Shown: piece by piece, positions 7,805 through 16,357 of the stretch
Layout: each line of letters starts with the position of its first letter
Position numbering within the stretch: the first letter of the stretch is position 1
NCBI RefSeq assembly: GCF_000485595.1
Contig: NW_014578151.1
Span: 34,796 to 59,589 of the forward strand
DNA length: 24,794 nt
Reading direction: 5' to 3'
Source: Priapulus caudatus
Taxonomy: Eukaryota; Priapulida; Priapulimorpha; Priapulimorphida; Priapulidae
The notes under the pieces: generated by a model
Databases searched by the model: none
What the model saw: only the letters and a program-made list of their open reading frames with translations
Told to the model about the DNA's origin: nothing
Translations under genes and position numbers: made by a program

Positions 7805-7910
7805 GCTCATCACCCCCCGTGCGAGAGAACTCCGGACACGAGCGTCGCGGACTGCCCAACATCCCCGCCCGGCTCTGCAGCGCGCTGAGTCGAGACGTCC
7901 CGCGGACCAG
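7805..7910 (+). CDS. ORC1: Putative ORC1 linker exon N7
   Basis: Thirty-four codons, SSPPVRENSGHERRGLPNIP, ARLCSALSRDVPRT, with the acceptor CCACGCAG|G and the donor GGACCAG|GTACGC. It enters with two bases and leaves with AG, which joins the G at 8256 to make Arg, so it fits both neighbours. One other frame is open but would run into a stop in N8. There is no recognisable domain. Confidence 0.42.
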
Positions 7911-8255
7911 GTACGCACCCTCCACCAACCCCCACCAACCCCCGCCATGCGTCCTTGCCACGTGAATCCCGAACATACTTCTTTGTTCCTGTTTCTCATG
8001 TGCAATAACAGTGCACATGATTGTGGAAACCATTCTGGACTTCGTTTGCTGCACATGAAGGAAGCTTCCAAGATAATAAGTTATAAATTTTAAGACTAAT
8101 TGAACTGTTTGACTAATTGACTTTGTTTGAAAACGTTTTTGAAATCTTTACGTCGCACGTGCAGGAACAATTTTTGTAGTTCCCATGTTAAACGCGAGCG
8201 AACGGTTTGTTAGAGATCACATCCACTGTTAACTTCGATTCCCACGTTGTTCCAG

Positions 8256-8463
8256 GACGCACAGCAGGAAGTCGACCGTGAGGTTCGAAGACGAAACCTT
8301 TGTCCCTAAGAAGGGAAAGGAAGAGGAGGATGATGATGATGATGATGAGGAGGAGGAGGAGGAGGAGGAGGAGGATTACTACGTGAAGAAGCGAACGAAG
8401 AGTCGTCGCACGAGTCGAACTCGCGTTAAAACTCCGACGAAAACCTCAAACACAACTCCGCGG
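8256..8463 (+). CDS. ORC1: Putative ORC1 linker exon N8 (acidic then basic)
   Basis: The exon reads THSRKSTVRFEDETFVPKKG, an Asp/Glu run of about 20 residues, DYYVKKRTKSRRTSRTRVKT then PTKTSNTTPR. An acidic stretch followed by a Lys/Arg/Ser/Thr-rich tail with TP sites resembles the human ORC1 segment just upstream of the AAA+ domain (DSSSDEEE, then the KSLKPRTPR-type tail). The acceptor is GTTCCAG|G and the donor CCGCGG|GTGAGC. It ends in phase 0 while exon A starts with one leftover base, so another small exon or an error lies between. Confidence 0.5.
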
Positions 8464-8529
8464 GTGAGCTGTCGTGCGGCAGACGCATGCGACCGAAATT
8501 TATATATGTTCATGTCTTACATATGTTGT

Positions 8530-8650
8530 TGTTGATAATTGTTTGTTATTTAATAATTATTATTCTTGATATTGTCATTGTTGATAATTGTTATTATTGA
8601 TATTTGTTATTCTGATAAACATTATCTTGATAATTGTTACAATTGATATA
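8530..8650. repeat. AT-rich TTGATAATTGTT repeats at the start of block 2
   Basis: Short repeats of TTGTTGATAATTG/TTATTATTGATA lead into the second copy of the duplicated block. Similarity to position 1 begins around 8615. Confidence 0.7.
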
Positions 8651-8875
8651 TCAGACAGATTAGAGCACAGATGCTGTCAATTAAACCAAATCTGTTGCCC
8701 TCCCTGTTACATTAAGGTAAACATGCAGACTAGCTTAGGTAGTCTACTCAGACCTAAGTCTGTTGCATCCCCTTACAGGGTAAGGTCGCCAGGAGACCAT
8801 CGATGACTCCGTCTGTACCCGCTCGTGTCTAGATCTGTACCCGCGGCGCGGAATGTACTGGAATTAGCCAGAGCG

Positions 8876-9418
8876 AGGTAATCAATGCTGAGATAAACAA
8901 TGCCGAGGTAAACAATGCTGTGATAAACAATGTCGTGGTAAAAGCAATGCTGAGATAAAACAATGCCCGAGATAAAACTAATTTAATGCCGAGGTAAACA
9001 ATGCCAAGATAAACAATGTCGAGATAAACAATGCCGAGGTAATCAATGCTGAGATAAACAATGTCGAGATAAACAATGCCGAGGTAAACAATGCTGAGAT
9101 AAACAATGCCGGGGTAAACAATGCTGAGATAAACATTCGTGTAAACAATGCTCGAGATATAACAATGCCGAGATAAACAATTTAATGCCGAGGTAAACAA
9201 TGCCAAGATAAACAATGTCGAGATAAACAATGCCGAGGTAAACAATGCTGAGATAAACAATGCCGAGGTAAACAATGCTGAGATAAACAATGTCGTGGTA
9301 AACAATGCTGAGATAAACAATGCCGAGATAAACAATTTAATGCCGAGGTAAACAATGCCAAGATAAACAATGCCGAAGTAAACAATGCCGAGATAAACAA
9401 TGCCGAGGTAAACAATGC
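8876..9418. repeat. 15-bp minisatellite array, copy 2
   Basis: The same family as 289-752 but with a different order and mix of variants (GCCGAG, GCTGAG, GTCGAG) and a higher-order duplication: segments starting ATTTAATGCCGAGGTAAACA recur at about 8981, 9180 and 9336. The difference in internal order argues that the two blocks are distinct alleles or loci, not the same read placed twice. Confidence 0.93.
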
Positions 9419-9679
9419 AGCTACAAAGCTCTACATCCATGCTCCTGTTATATCTTATAAGTTTATAACTGTTATAAGATTGCTATTCCTGCCGCAGTAT
9501 CGGCGTTGCAAATAACCGTGTTAGCTTCTGCAATAAAATTAACACTGCTAAACGACATCTGAAACCATGTTTTTATCAGCCGTCCTCAACGTCGTTTTCA
9601 TCTAAAATTACCCGACGCGAAACTCAGACCGCGTGAAATCGTCACGTTCTTCTGTTCATCTTCGCGTTTCCCCGTGCAG

Positions 9680-9783
9680 GCTTCACGTTTCCGCCGGTCC
9701 CGGACACGCTGCGTGCCGCGAGAACGAGTTTGGGAAACATCTACAACTTTGGTCGAGGAAAAGCTGATTGGCGGAGGCGGAGG
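9680..9783 (+). pseudogene. ORC1: ORC1 exon A, block 2 copy, frame broken by indels
   Basis: The sequence matches exon A at 1005 but with small insertions (CCGGTCCC, TTTGGGAAAC, TTTGGTCG) and a lost C in CTGCCGTG. It is 104 bp instead of 102, and LHVSAV runs out of frame after a few codons. The splice sites are kept. Clustered 1-bp indels at short homopolymers with almost no substitutions suggest uncorrected long-read sequence rather than decay. Confidence 0.75.
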
Positions 9784-10265
9784 GTAGGTAGCGACTCGCC
9801 TTGCTGAACGAGATTGTCGTCTTTGTCGTGCTGCGGTATATGACGAGTGACAAGCGAGCATTCGTCGACTTCTGTGTCACGGTACCGATCATGCGATGAG
9901 GCGGTACTTTCGTATGGCGTATTGACGAGCGACAAGAGAGCGCATTCGGTCGTCTCGTATCACCGATCGTACGATTGTGCAGTACTTTCATGTGGCGTAT
10001 CGACAAACGACAAGAGAGCGTTCGCTTCGTGTGCGAGACTCGAGAGGATGTGAACTAATCTAAGAGAAGAATTGAGTTATCATTTGAGAGAATCTATTGC
10101 TATTATATTTGTATTGTTTTGATGCTCATTGCTGATACTATGTCCTTTGTCGTGTTTACTGGTTCTCCATAACGGTAGTTTGTCATATAAACTCGTGTCT
10201 GTGAGGGTAATTGCTGCTAGAATTGCAATGTCGTGTGGCCTGTGTGTGTGTTGTGTTGATGTTTA

Positions 10266-10312
<47 letters not shown>

Positions 10313-10376
10313 CCTGTTGTATTATGTGCTTCTCGGGTGTAATTCTCCTACATGTCGTTGTTGTTGTTTACGTTAG

Positions 10377-10484
10377 GTGTATGTACGTCGCGGGCGTACC
10401 AGGCACTGGTAAGACTGCCACGGTGATAAGAGGGCGGTCAGAAGCCTGGAGGAGGCGCGCGACAACAACGACCTTCCCAGTTCT
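10377..10484 (+). pseudogene. Partial duplicate of the P-loop exon, block 2
   Basis: This is the counterpart of 1722-1829: it has an acceptor (GTTAG|G), MYVAGVPGTGKTATV, and the same break at TTCTCCTTGCTTACAC with no donor. It carries an insertion (GATAAGAGG) inside the coding part. Its presence in both blocks shows that the exon duplication is older than their divergence. Confidence 0.75.
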
Positions 10485-10567
10485 CCTTGCTTACACGTTG
10501 TTGATGGTTGTTTTACACTTCATTATTGTTGTTGTTTACACTTGTTGTTTGTTGTTGTTTACATCAG

Positions 10568-10737
10568 GTGTATGCGTACGTTGCGGGCGTACCAGGCACG
10601 GGTAAGACTGCCACGGTGCAGGAAGCGGTGAGAAGCCTGGAGGAAACGCGACAACAACGACTTCCCCAGTTCTCTTCGTAAAATCAACGGAATGAGTAAT
10701 GACGGAGTCCGCATCAAGCTATGTTCACCTGCTCAAG
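10568..10737 (+). pseudogene. ORC1: ORC1 exon B, block 2 copy, frame broken by indels
   Basis: The sequence matches the P-loop exon at 1910, with an extra GC in TATGCGTACG, lost bases in GAGGAAACGCGACAAC and CTTCGTAAAATC, and an extra TA in ATGAGTAATGACGG. The donor CTCAAG|GTGAGAG is intact. Walker A can be read locally, but no single frame spans the exon. Confidence 0.75.
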
Positions 10738-10988
10738 GTGAGAGAGATGCGGCGGTTGCCATGACGACCGCGGTGGTTACCGTGGTGATGACGGGAATGG
10801 GTAACCCTGATGACAAACATGGCGGTTAAGCAACGACGACGACGATGCTTACTGTTAGTGATGAACGATGGTACCGCGGTGATAACAAGCAATGGTGGTT
10901 ACGTGGCGATGCCACGTCCTCGTTGGCAAAGTATGTCGTAGACTCTGATTGGCCGTGTAGAGAACGCGCTTGTGTTTTGCTTCCGCAG

Positions 10989-11090
10989 GCACTGACTGGA
11001 CAGAAGGCGACTGCCGACACGCGGCGGCCATCTTGGACAAGCGCTTTTCGGCGGCTAACCAAACGTTCCGTTGTCGTTCTGGTGGACGAG
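10989..11090 (+). pseudogene. ORC1: ORC1 exon C, block 2 copy, compensating indels
   Basis: The length is 102 bp as in block 1, but one base is lost in GCCGACACG and one gained in TAACCAAACG. The frame is therefore shifted between these points and restored for VVVLVDE. The last codons use GAC instead of GAT. The splice sites are intact. Confidence 0.75.
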
Positions 11091-11377
11091 GTAAGCAAGT
11101 TCACTTGTCGCATCCACGTCAGATTTTTGAGGCGAATTTGTCGATCATGTTTGTTTAGGCATCAAACGATACGTTCGGATATATTTCACAAACCGCTGGC
11201 GAGGACGAAATGAATGAAGGGAGAATTCAAGCCCGTCATTTTAAACAACAGTTGCCGCGGTAACGAGCCCTCGCGTGCCACGGCGCATGACAGACGACGT
11301 TTGCCATGGCAACGACACCGCGCTATAACAAACTCCGGCGCGTTGCCGCGGTAACGTCGAGCGATTTTTCTCCTCAG

Positions 11378-11526
11378 GCTGGACCTTCTGTGGACGCGTA
11401 AGCAGGACGTGATGTACAACCTGTTTGATTGGCCCAGCCGCACGCGCGCACCCTCATCGTCGTCGCCGTCGCCAACACGATGGACCTGCCCGAACGCATC
11501 ATGATGAACCGCGTGTCAGCCGCCTG
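11378..11526 (+). pseudogene. ORC1: ORC1 exon D, block 2 copy, frame broken by indels
   Basis: The sequence matches exon D at 2818, with an extra G directly after the acceptor (CCTCAGGCTGG), a lost GC in CGCGCACCCTC and a lost C in GTGTCAGCC. The donor CTG|GTGAGG is kept. The sequence then enters the GCTAGC-rich repeat and the N gap. Exons E and F and at least one more would have to lie in that gap. Confidence 0.75.
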
Positions 11527-11594
11527 GTGAGGCGTGCCTAGGGGCGCTAGCGAGGCAGCGGGTGCTAGCGGGAGGCCTAGGCGGGGCAGGGGGC

Positions 11595-11604
11595 NNNNNN
11601 NNNN
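11595..11604. other. Assembly gap (10 N)
   Basis: Ten undetermined bases separate block 2 from the last ORC1 exon. The round number suggests a placeholder, not a measured size. At least exons E, F and the missing winged-helix exon are expected here. Confidence 1.
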
Positions 11605-11628
11605 ATGTACACGTCTCTTCGCACGCAG

Positions 11629-11808
11629 GGTTCCGGTGTCCCAACACGTCTGAGTTCCACGCGATGGCGTCGTCGCTCGCGGCAACGCCCGAACTCATCC
11701 TGATGGAGGGCGGCCGCAACGACCTTCACCAGCGCGTCCGTCTCAACGTCAGCGCAGACGACGTTCATGTACGCGCTGATGGGAGGCGCAGACGACATGA
11801 TGTCATAG
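11629..11808 (+). CDS. ORC1: ORC1 last exon: C-terminal winged helix
   Basis: After the acceptor CGCACGCAG|G the exon reads FRCPNTSEFHAMASSLAATP, then ELILMEGGRNDLHQRVRLNV, SADDV. This matches the ORC1 C-terminus ([40 protein letters not shown] in human). The winged helix contributes to origin DNA binding. A single extra T at 11764-11765 shifts the frame just before MYAL. Without that shift the frame reads MYALMGGADDMMS and stops at 11806-11808. In later repeat units the same segment reads MYALREAQTT then TGA, which is closer to the family ending. The extra T is probably a sequencing error. Confidence 0.85.
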
Positions 11809-12425
11809 ACGATGCGATGATGTTCATAGAGGGCAGACGACGATCATGTACGCACTGAGGAGGCGCCAGAAAGACATGATGCTCATCTCATAGACGATGC
11901 GATGATGTCATAGAGGGGCAGACGACGTCATGTACGCGCTGAGGGAGGCGCAGACGACATGATGTCATAGACGATGCGATGATGTCATAGAGGGGCAGAC
12001 GACGTCATGTACGCGCTGAGGGAGGCGCAGACGACATGATGTCATAGACGATGTGATGATGTCATAGAGGGGCAGACGACGTCATGTAAGCACTGAGTGA
12101 GGCGCAGACGACATGATGTCATAGATGATGCGATGATGTCATAGAGGGGCAGACGACGTCATGTACGCACTGAGGGAGGCGCAGATGACGTGATGATGTC
12201 ATAGACGATGCGATGATGTCATAGAGGGGCAGACGACGTCATGTACGCACTGAGGGAGGCGCAGATGACGTGATGATGTCATAGACGACGCGGTGATGTC
12301 ATAGACAATGAGATGATGTCATAGAGGGGCAGACGATGTCATCTACGCGCTGAGGGAAGCGCAGACGACGTGATGATGTCATAGACGACGTCGTGATGTC
12401 ATAGTCGATGAGGTGATGTCATAGA
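11754..12425. repeat. 77-bp minisatellite made from the ORC1 C-terminal coding tail
   Basis: Eight units begin with GCAGACGACG at about 11754, 11833, 11918, 11995, 12072, 12149, 12229 and 12329. The first unit is the real end of the ORC1 coding sequence. Each later unit repeats the codons for ADDVMYAL, the stop region, and GATGTCATAGACGATGCGATGATGTCATAGAGG. The 77-bp period is not a multiple of three. The array should lie in the 3' untranslated region. Confidence 0.9.
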
Positions 12426-12429
12426 CGAT

Positions 12430-12846
12430 TCCATGATAAGGGGGAAAAGAATCATGGGGGAAAGGTGAGCAACTGAAAGGGAAGCAGTAGGAAAGTGGCA
12501 GTGAAATGATATTGGGAAGGGTGAGGAAATGGTAGAGGAATGGCAGGTGGAAGGGTGCATGCTTGGCCCTGACATGCCAGCGCTTTCCTAAGAATCCAAG
12601 TTACCATTACCCCAATATTCTGATTTATTGTATATAGATTCGACAGCTAGGCTGTTACTTCAAGCATTTGCACCCTTCACCCACCGAAAATAACTAGGTG
12701 CCAAAATAACTTGGCTAGTTTTATATTTTAACACCAGGGGGTGTTACTTGGGCCTACAGGCTTTTTTTTATAGGGAATTACATTCCACGGCAGCCCTTGG
12801 GAGTTCCGGTGTGTTGCGTGTTGTATGTGTTTGCATTTATTTCTCG
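12430..12846. other. Intergenic / 3' UTR stretch, nothing recognised
   Basis: A purine-rich segment (12430-12560) is followed by ordinary AT-rich sequence. There is no open frame or repeat of note. It is probably ORC1 3' UTR. Confidence 0.5.
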
Positions 12847-12858
12847 TTTATTAATAAA
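12847..12858. terminator. Palindromic TTTATTAATAAA, possible two-way poly(A) signal
   Basis: The sequence contains AATAAA on both strands in one 12-bp palindrome. It lies between the convergent ORC1 stop (11808) and CWC27 stop (13666), roughly 1 kb and 0.8 kb downstream of each. It could serve both transcripts. No transcript evidence is available. Confidence 0.4.
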
Positions 12859-12964
12859 CAATCTAATCAAAACTTCAAATAATAGTCGAAAGAATTTTTT
12901 GTGAGTTTTAAAAATCATTTACTACTGATCAGATCTCAAACTAAACCAACTAAGTTTGTAATCT

Positions 12965-13035
12965 GTGTATATATACATATACACACATTATATGTACATA
13001 CATACACATACACATGTACACATACATAAAACACA
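12965..13035. repeat. (TACA/CATA)n microsatellite
   Basis: Alternating TATATACATATACACACA and CATACACATACACA runs, in the intergenic stretch between ORC1 and CWC27. Confidence 0.85.
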
Positions 13036-13039
13036 AGAC

Positions 13040-13600
13040 ATCTCAACCATGCGCGATGGACAAAAATTGCTGGCAAGACTTGAGAGCTGAAAACAGATAC
13101 GAGAATTTCACTCGAAAGACAACCGCCGAGTAATTACGCCTAATTAACGACTAATTAAGTCTCGTTAAAGCGGGGGGGGGATGATTCGGTAGTCTCGGCG
13201 TATGATCTGCTAGCTAATGAGATGGCTAACGAGACGTATGGAAACCTGGCACTGACTGGCCTCCTGGAGTTGGTGCGGAATCTCTTGTGGGCTGTGCTGC
13301 CCGTACGCGGCCACGCAAAGCCGGAATTAACGTGGAAGTGGCGATTCCGGAAGTACGACGGAACGCCGCGAGAGCCGGATGCATCACGGCCGGGGTAGAC
13401 AGGCGGAAAATATCCGGAATCATACGGTCGGCAGCTGGCTAGCTCCAACTTCTCTTCCTGGATCATCCCACATCGCTGGGATGCCGTGCGGTTGCCGTGG
13501 CGACCGTTACCATGCCTACTAGCACAGCTTCTGCTCACTGAGCTCTAATCGCTGTCGGCGCTTCGCTGGGTGATGGAACGCGGCACTGTCGCGGCGAAGA
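13040..13600. other. Region 3' of CWC27, no gene supported
   Basis: There is one minus-strand open frame of 127 codons (13155-13538), but its sequence resembles nothing I know and it lies in the probable CWC27 3' UTR. An X-box-like GTTGCCGTGGCGAC lies at 13491. Confidence 0.4.
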
Positions 13601-13601
13601 C

Positions 13602-13627
13602 CGTCGCCGCTGGTTGATCGGGTTACG
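13602..13627 (-). pseudogene. Echo of the CWC27 C-terminal coding sequence
   Basis: These 26 bp match 13706-13731 inside the last CWC27 exon with one mismatch and encode RNPINQRRR in the same orientation. The echo lies 39 bp beyond the CWC27 stop codon, a 104-bp shift. It is followed by SSPRQCRVPSPSEAPTAIRA and a stop near 13541. It looks like a decayed tandem duplication of the exon end. Confidence 0.65.
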
Positions 13628-13665
13628 CAGTATGGTCGCCATGACGACCGTCACCATAGCAACGG

Positions 13666-13822
13666 TTACCACGCCTTCTCCTTCAACTTCTGCTTGCTGG
13701 CCTCGCGTCGTCGCTGGTTGATCGGGTTACGAGGATCCGAGATCTCGAAGGCGTCTGCTTCGTGCACGTTCACGTCTCGCACCTTGCCCTCGTGCGCCTC
13801 AAACTCCAGCCGGTGATGCATC
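13666..13822 (-). CDS. CWC27: CWC27 exon 13 (C-terminus)
   Basis: Read on the minus strand after GGTTACAG|G: MHHRLEFEAHEGKVRDVNVH, EADAFEISDPRNPINQRRRE, ASKQKLKEKAW, stop. Human CWC27 ends WMSHVLQFED, then FEIYDPRNPVNKRRREESKK, so the assignment is firm. CWC27 is a nuclear cyclophilin-like protein that joins the spliceosome around the activated (B-act) stage together with CWC22. This disordered C-terminal part lies outside the cyclophilin domain. The Trp before MHH is split, with TG supplied by the previous exon. Confidence 0.95.
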
Positions 13823-13951
13823 CTGTAACCACGGCAACGGACGTTACGCGGACGACGAGGCGGGCGCGAGTTTGGCACGCCAGGTGGCGCAGCGAGCAAT
13901 GAGCGATCTTATAATGTATATTATATATATAATATCAGGCGGCTCACTCAC

Positions 13952-14085
13952 CATCCCTCATCGTTGTCGTCGTCATTGTCGTCATCGTCGTCGTCGCCGC
14001 CCCCGGCAACCGCAGAATCATCGTCGGCTGCCGGTTCGTTCGCCTCCTGCAGCTTCTGTTGGAATTTTTTCAGTAGCGCGAGAGT
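13952..14085 (-). CDS. CWC27: CWC27 exon 12
   Basis: Forty-four codons plus two bases: TLALLKKFQQKLQEANEPAA, DDDSAVAGGG, then an Asp/Asn run and DEG. Human has TLALLNQFKSKLTQAI followed by an acidic stretch and DDEGW, so order and motifs agree. The acceptor is TTGTTTCAG|A and the donor GGATG|GTGAGTG. The Asp/Asn run is a GAC/GAT repeat that is probably length-variable. Confidence 0.93.
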
Positions 14086-14559
14086 CTGAAACAATCGGCA
14101 TTAACCTGCGTGAGTATGACTCTGCATGCTGATTGGACGGTTGGTTGGCGGATTGTCCAATCGCAAAAATGCTGATGAGCGACAACACACGGCAGCCATA
14201 TCGATCGACCCAGTTGGAATCGTTAACGAGCTTAACGATTATTAGTATGACAATTTTCGTTGCGGTGTGCATTGGAACAATTTGTCATTGCTTACTAACG
14301 ATTTGATTTGATAGCTAGTAGCTCTATTATATAGCTTCATAGCTTTTTCGGCTTTAATTAGTTTAGCCGCCATATTGTTGGAACAGGCATCAGTTTTAAG
14401 CATGTTTAATGTTACGACCTACGTCAGAACAATGCCAAACCTCATTGTAAACGCTTACTAATGATTTGACTTTTGGTTCGACCAACATGACCGACCTACT
14501 CGCATCTCTAGTCATAACGACACACAGTGGTAGTGTAATGCCCACAGTGAGCTATTGGG

Positions 14560-14646
14560 GTAAGATATATATACTATATAGAGATATATACTATATAAGA
14601 TATATATATATATATACTATATAAGATATATATACTATATAGAGAT
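14560..14646. repeat. (TATA/CTATATAGAGATA)n AT repeat
   Basis: A nearly self-complementary AT repeat built from GATATATACTATATA units lies in the intron between CWC27 exons 12 and 11. It would fold into hairpins. Confidence 0.9.
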
Positions 14647-14718
14647 AAGTGACACGGTGTCGGTCGATCGACGAGCAGAAGTGACGTTCGCTTGTCATCA
14701 AACATGGCCGCCCGTTAC

Positions 14719-14825
14719 CTGCTGCTCTCTCGCTCCCTTATCCTTCGCCAGCTGCTTCTTCTGCTGCTTGTACTTGTTCCTCTGCCTCTTTATGTCTGCC
14801 AACATCTCATTGTCTCCCTCGTCAC
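14719..14825 (-). CDS. CWC27: CWC27 exon 11
   Basis: Thirty-five codons after two joining bases: DEGDNEMLADIKRQRNKYKQ, QKKQLAKDKGAREQQ. It corresponds to the human helical segment YRREKQKYEALRKQQSKKGT, SREDQ before TLALL. The acceptor is CTAGCAG|G and the donor CAGCAG|GTAACG. Lys/Arg/Gln-rich; likely a long helix or coiled coil. Confidence 0.92.
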
Positions 14826-15197
14826 CTGCTAGAGAATCACGGACACAAATTAATTCGTGTCAGACGACCGAAAGCGATAACGACGCCACCTGCAGGTCAA
14901 TTACTGAAAAATTTCAACGAGCAGGTGAAATATTTTGTTGTATTTCTTAAGTCATTGACTTGGGATTCATGACGGGTTGACAGCCTAAGCTAATTATGTA
15001 ATATATAATAATTAAATAATAAAAAATAATAAAAAAAATGAACATCTATCGTCAAAACTGATGATATGATAACAATACGCTAACTATGATATGGTGTCTA
15101 TGAGTAATCAGTAGCTGGTAGACATCACGTGTAGGTGCAAAGCAGACACGATACCCTGTGTCATATGTCACACATATTCCTCCTCTAGCTTTCTCAC

Positions 15198-15307
15198 CAT
15201 CGTTGTTCGTGTCCGCTGCCACCTCAGGTTTCTCCTCTGCTGGCGCACCGGCCCTCTCTCTCTTGAGCTCTTTTCTAAGCTCCTTTGCCTCTTTCTTCAA
15301 AGATTCT
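15198..15307 (-). CDS. CWC27: CWC27 exon 10
   Basis: Thirty-six codons with one joining base at each end: ESLKKEAKELRKELKRERAG, APAEEKPEVAADTNND. Human has SEELRKEARQLKRELLAAKQ at the same place. The acceptor is TTTGTCAG|A and the donor GATG|GTGAGA. The final G joins GT of exon 11 to encode Gly. Confidence 0.92.
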
Positions 15308-15604
15308 CTGACAAAGAAAGATGCAAGACATGAGACGTTGTAACAAGAAGTGAGATTCCAAACATTGTAACACGTAGATGCAGAATAGGTGTACGTTCAA
15401 TCTGATAGCTAAATTACATTCAATTGGAGTTTATATATTCGCGCGGTTTTCTAAGAGAACAATGTTTACATAGGGTACAGCTGTAGTATGTAGTAACTAA
15501 GTAAGAATGTATTTTCTGTATTTTCATTTTTAGTTTTTCACTGAATAAACTACTGACAACGAGACCTCCTGTCTTTCGTCTCTATCTGATGACAGTAAAA
15601 GAAG

Positions 15605-15836
15605 TGTGATGTTATAATGAGAAATGCGACATTCTAACAATATGTGAGACATTGCAACAAGATGTGAGACATTGTAACAATGTGTGAGACATTCTAACAA
15701 GAAATGACATTGTAACAAGATGTGAGACATTCTAACAATATGTGAGACATTCTAACAATATGTGAGACATTGCAACAAGATGTGAGACATTGTAACAAGA
15801 CACGAGACACTGCACCAAAACATGAGACAATGTAAA
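15605..15836. repeat. 20-bp minisatellite (ATGTGAGACATTGTAACAAG)
   Basis: About twelve imperfect units lie in the intron between CWC27 exons 10 and 9; an isolated earlier unit lies near 15330-15370. The variants are mostly GTAAC/GCAAC/CTAAC. A (GA)n run follows at 15872-15892, only a few bases from the exon 9 donor. Confidence 0.9.
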
Positions 15837-15900
15837 GAGATGCGAGGTGTGGAGAGTCGAGACACTGTGATGAGAGAGAGAGAGAGAGAGAGTTGCTCAC

Positions 15901-16037
15901 AATTCTGCCTTCCTCTTCTTCTTCTCGTCTGCAAAAAGTTCCACAGGTTCGTGTCCCTCTTCCTCCACCACGTCCTTCTTCAGCTTCTTGCGGATGCGCG
16001 ACGAAACCTTATCTTCCTCTTCCTCATCCGCAGCTTC
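15901..16037 (-). CDS. CWC27: CWC27 exon 9
   Basis: Forty-five codons plus two bases: EAADEEEEDKVSSRIRKKLK, KDVVEEEGHEPVELFADEKK, KRKAE. Human has MRERIAKKLKKDTSANVK in this area. The acceptor is TTATTGCAG|G. The donor, AATT|GTGAGC, is a weaker GT context. The two final bases TT join A of exon 10 to give Leu. Confidence 0.92.
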
Positions 16038-16279
16038 CTGCAATAAGTACACACGTAAATTACACGGTGCAACTTTAACTCTGCCTTCATGATACCTCAT
16101 CTGCTGAATTGTTAAATCTTTTTTTCTATTACTTTGTTTTATCCTGATTTGTCCTTTTCTATTCTACCAGCAAAAGCAACACGAGGGTCGATTTGTTATT
16201 ACTGTTATATTGAATGTAGCTGTGGACAGTAATTTTTTACCTCTTCCTACTAACCACGCGCCTTTACGCATTTTCTTAC

Positions 16280-16357
16280 CTCTCCCTCCGAGTCGCACGT
16301 CTTCGCGTGTTTTCTTACCTCTCGCTCACAGTCGCGCGTCTTCGCGTGTTTTCTTAC
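16280..16357 (-). repeat. Two extra in-frame 39-bp copies of the CWC27 exon 8 end and its 5' splice site
   Basis: Downstream of the exon 8 donor on the minus strand, a unit GTAAGAAAACACGCGAAGAC...GGAGAG occurs twice, giving three GAG|GTAAGA donors spaced exactly 39 bp (exon ends at 16358, 16319, 16280). Each unit is 13 codons without a stop (VRKHAKTRDCERE and VRKHAKTCDSEGE), so use of any donor keeps the frame into exon 9. A third partial unit (VRKCVKARG) follows. Confidence 0.85.

Noticed and set aside
7409-8071. Minus-strand frame of 220 codons
   Set aside because: It is mostly poly-Ala/Cys/Thr from the CAG/TAG tract and runs antisense to a phase-consistent plus-strand exon.
289-9418. CRISPR-like repeat array
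   Set aside because: The units are contiguous with no spacers, and the surrounding genes have introns.
9680-11526. ORC1 block 2 as a true processed or decayed pseudogene
   Set aside because: Introns and all splice sites are present and the differences are mostly single-base indels. Unpolished sequence or an allele fits better, though the exons are labelled as broken.
13155-13538. Minus-strand frame of 127 codons
   Set aside because: There is no recognisable domain, it has Arg/Ser-rich composition typical of GC-biased noncoding sequence, and it lies in the CWC27 3' UTR position.
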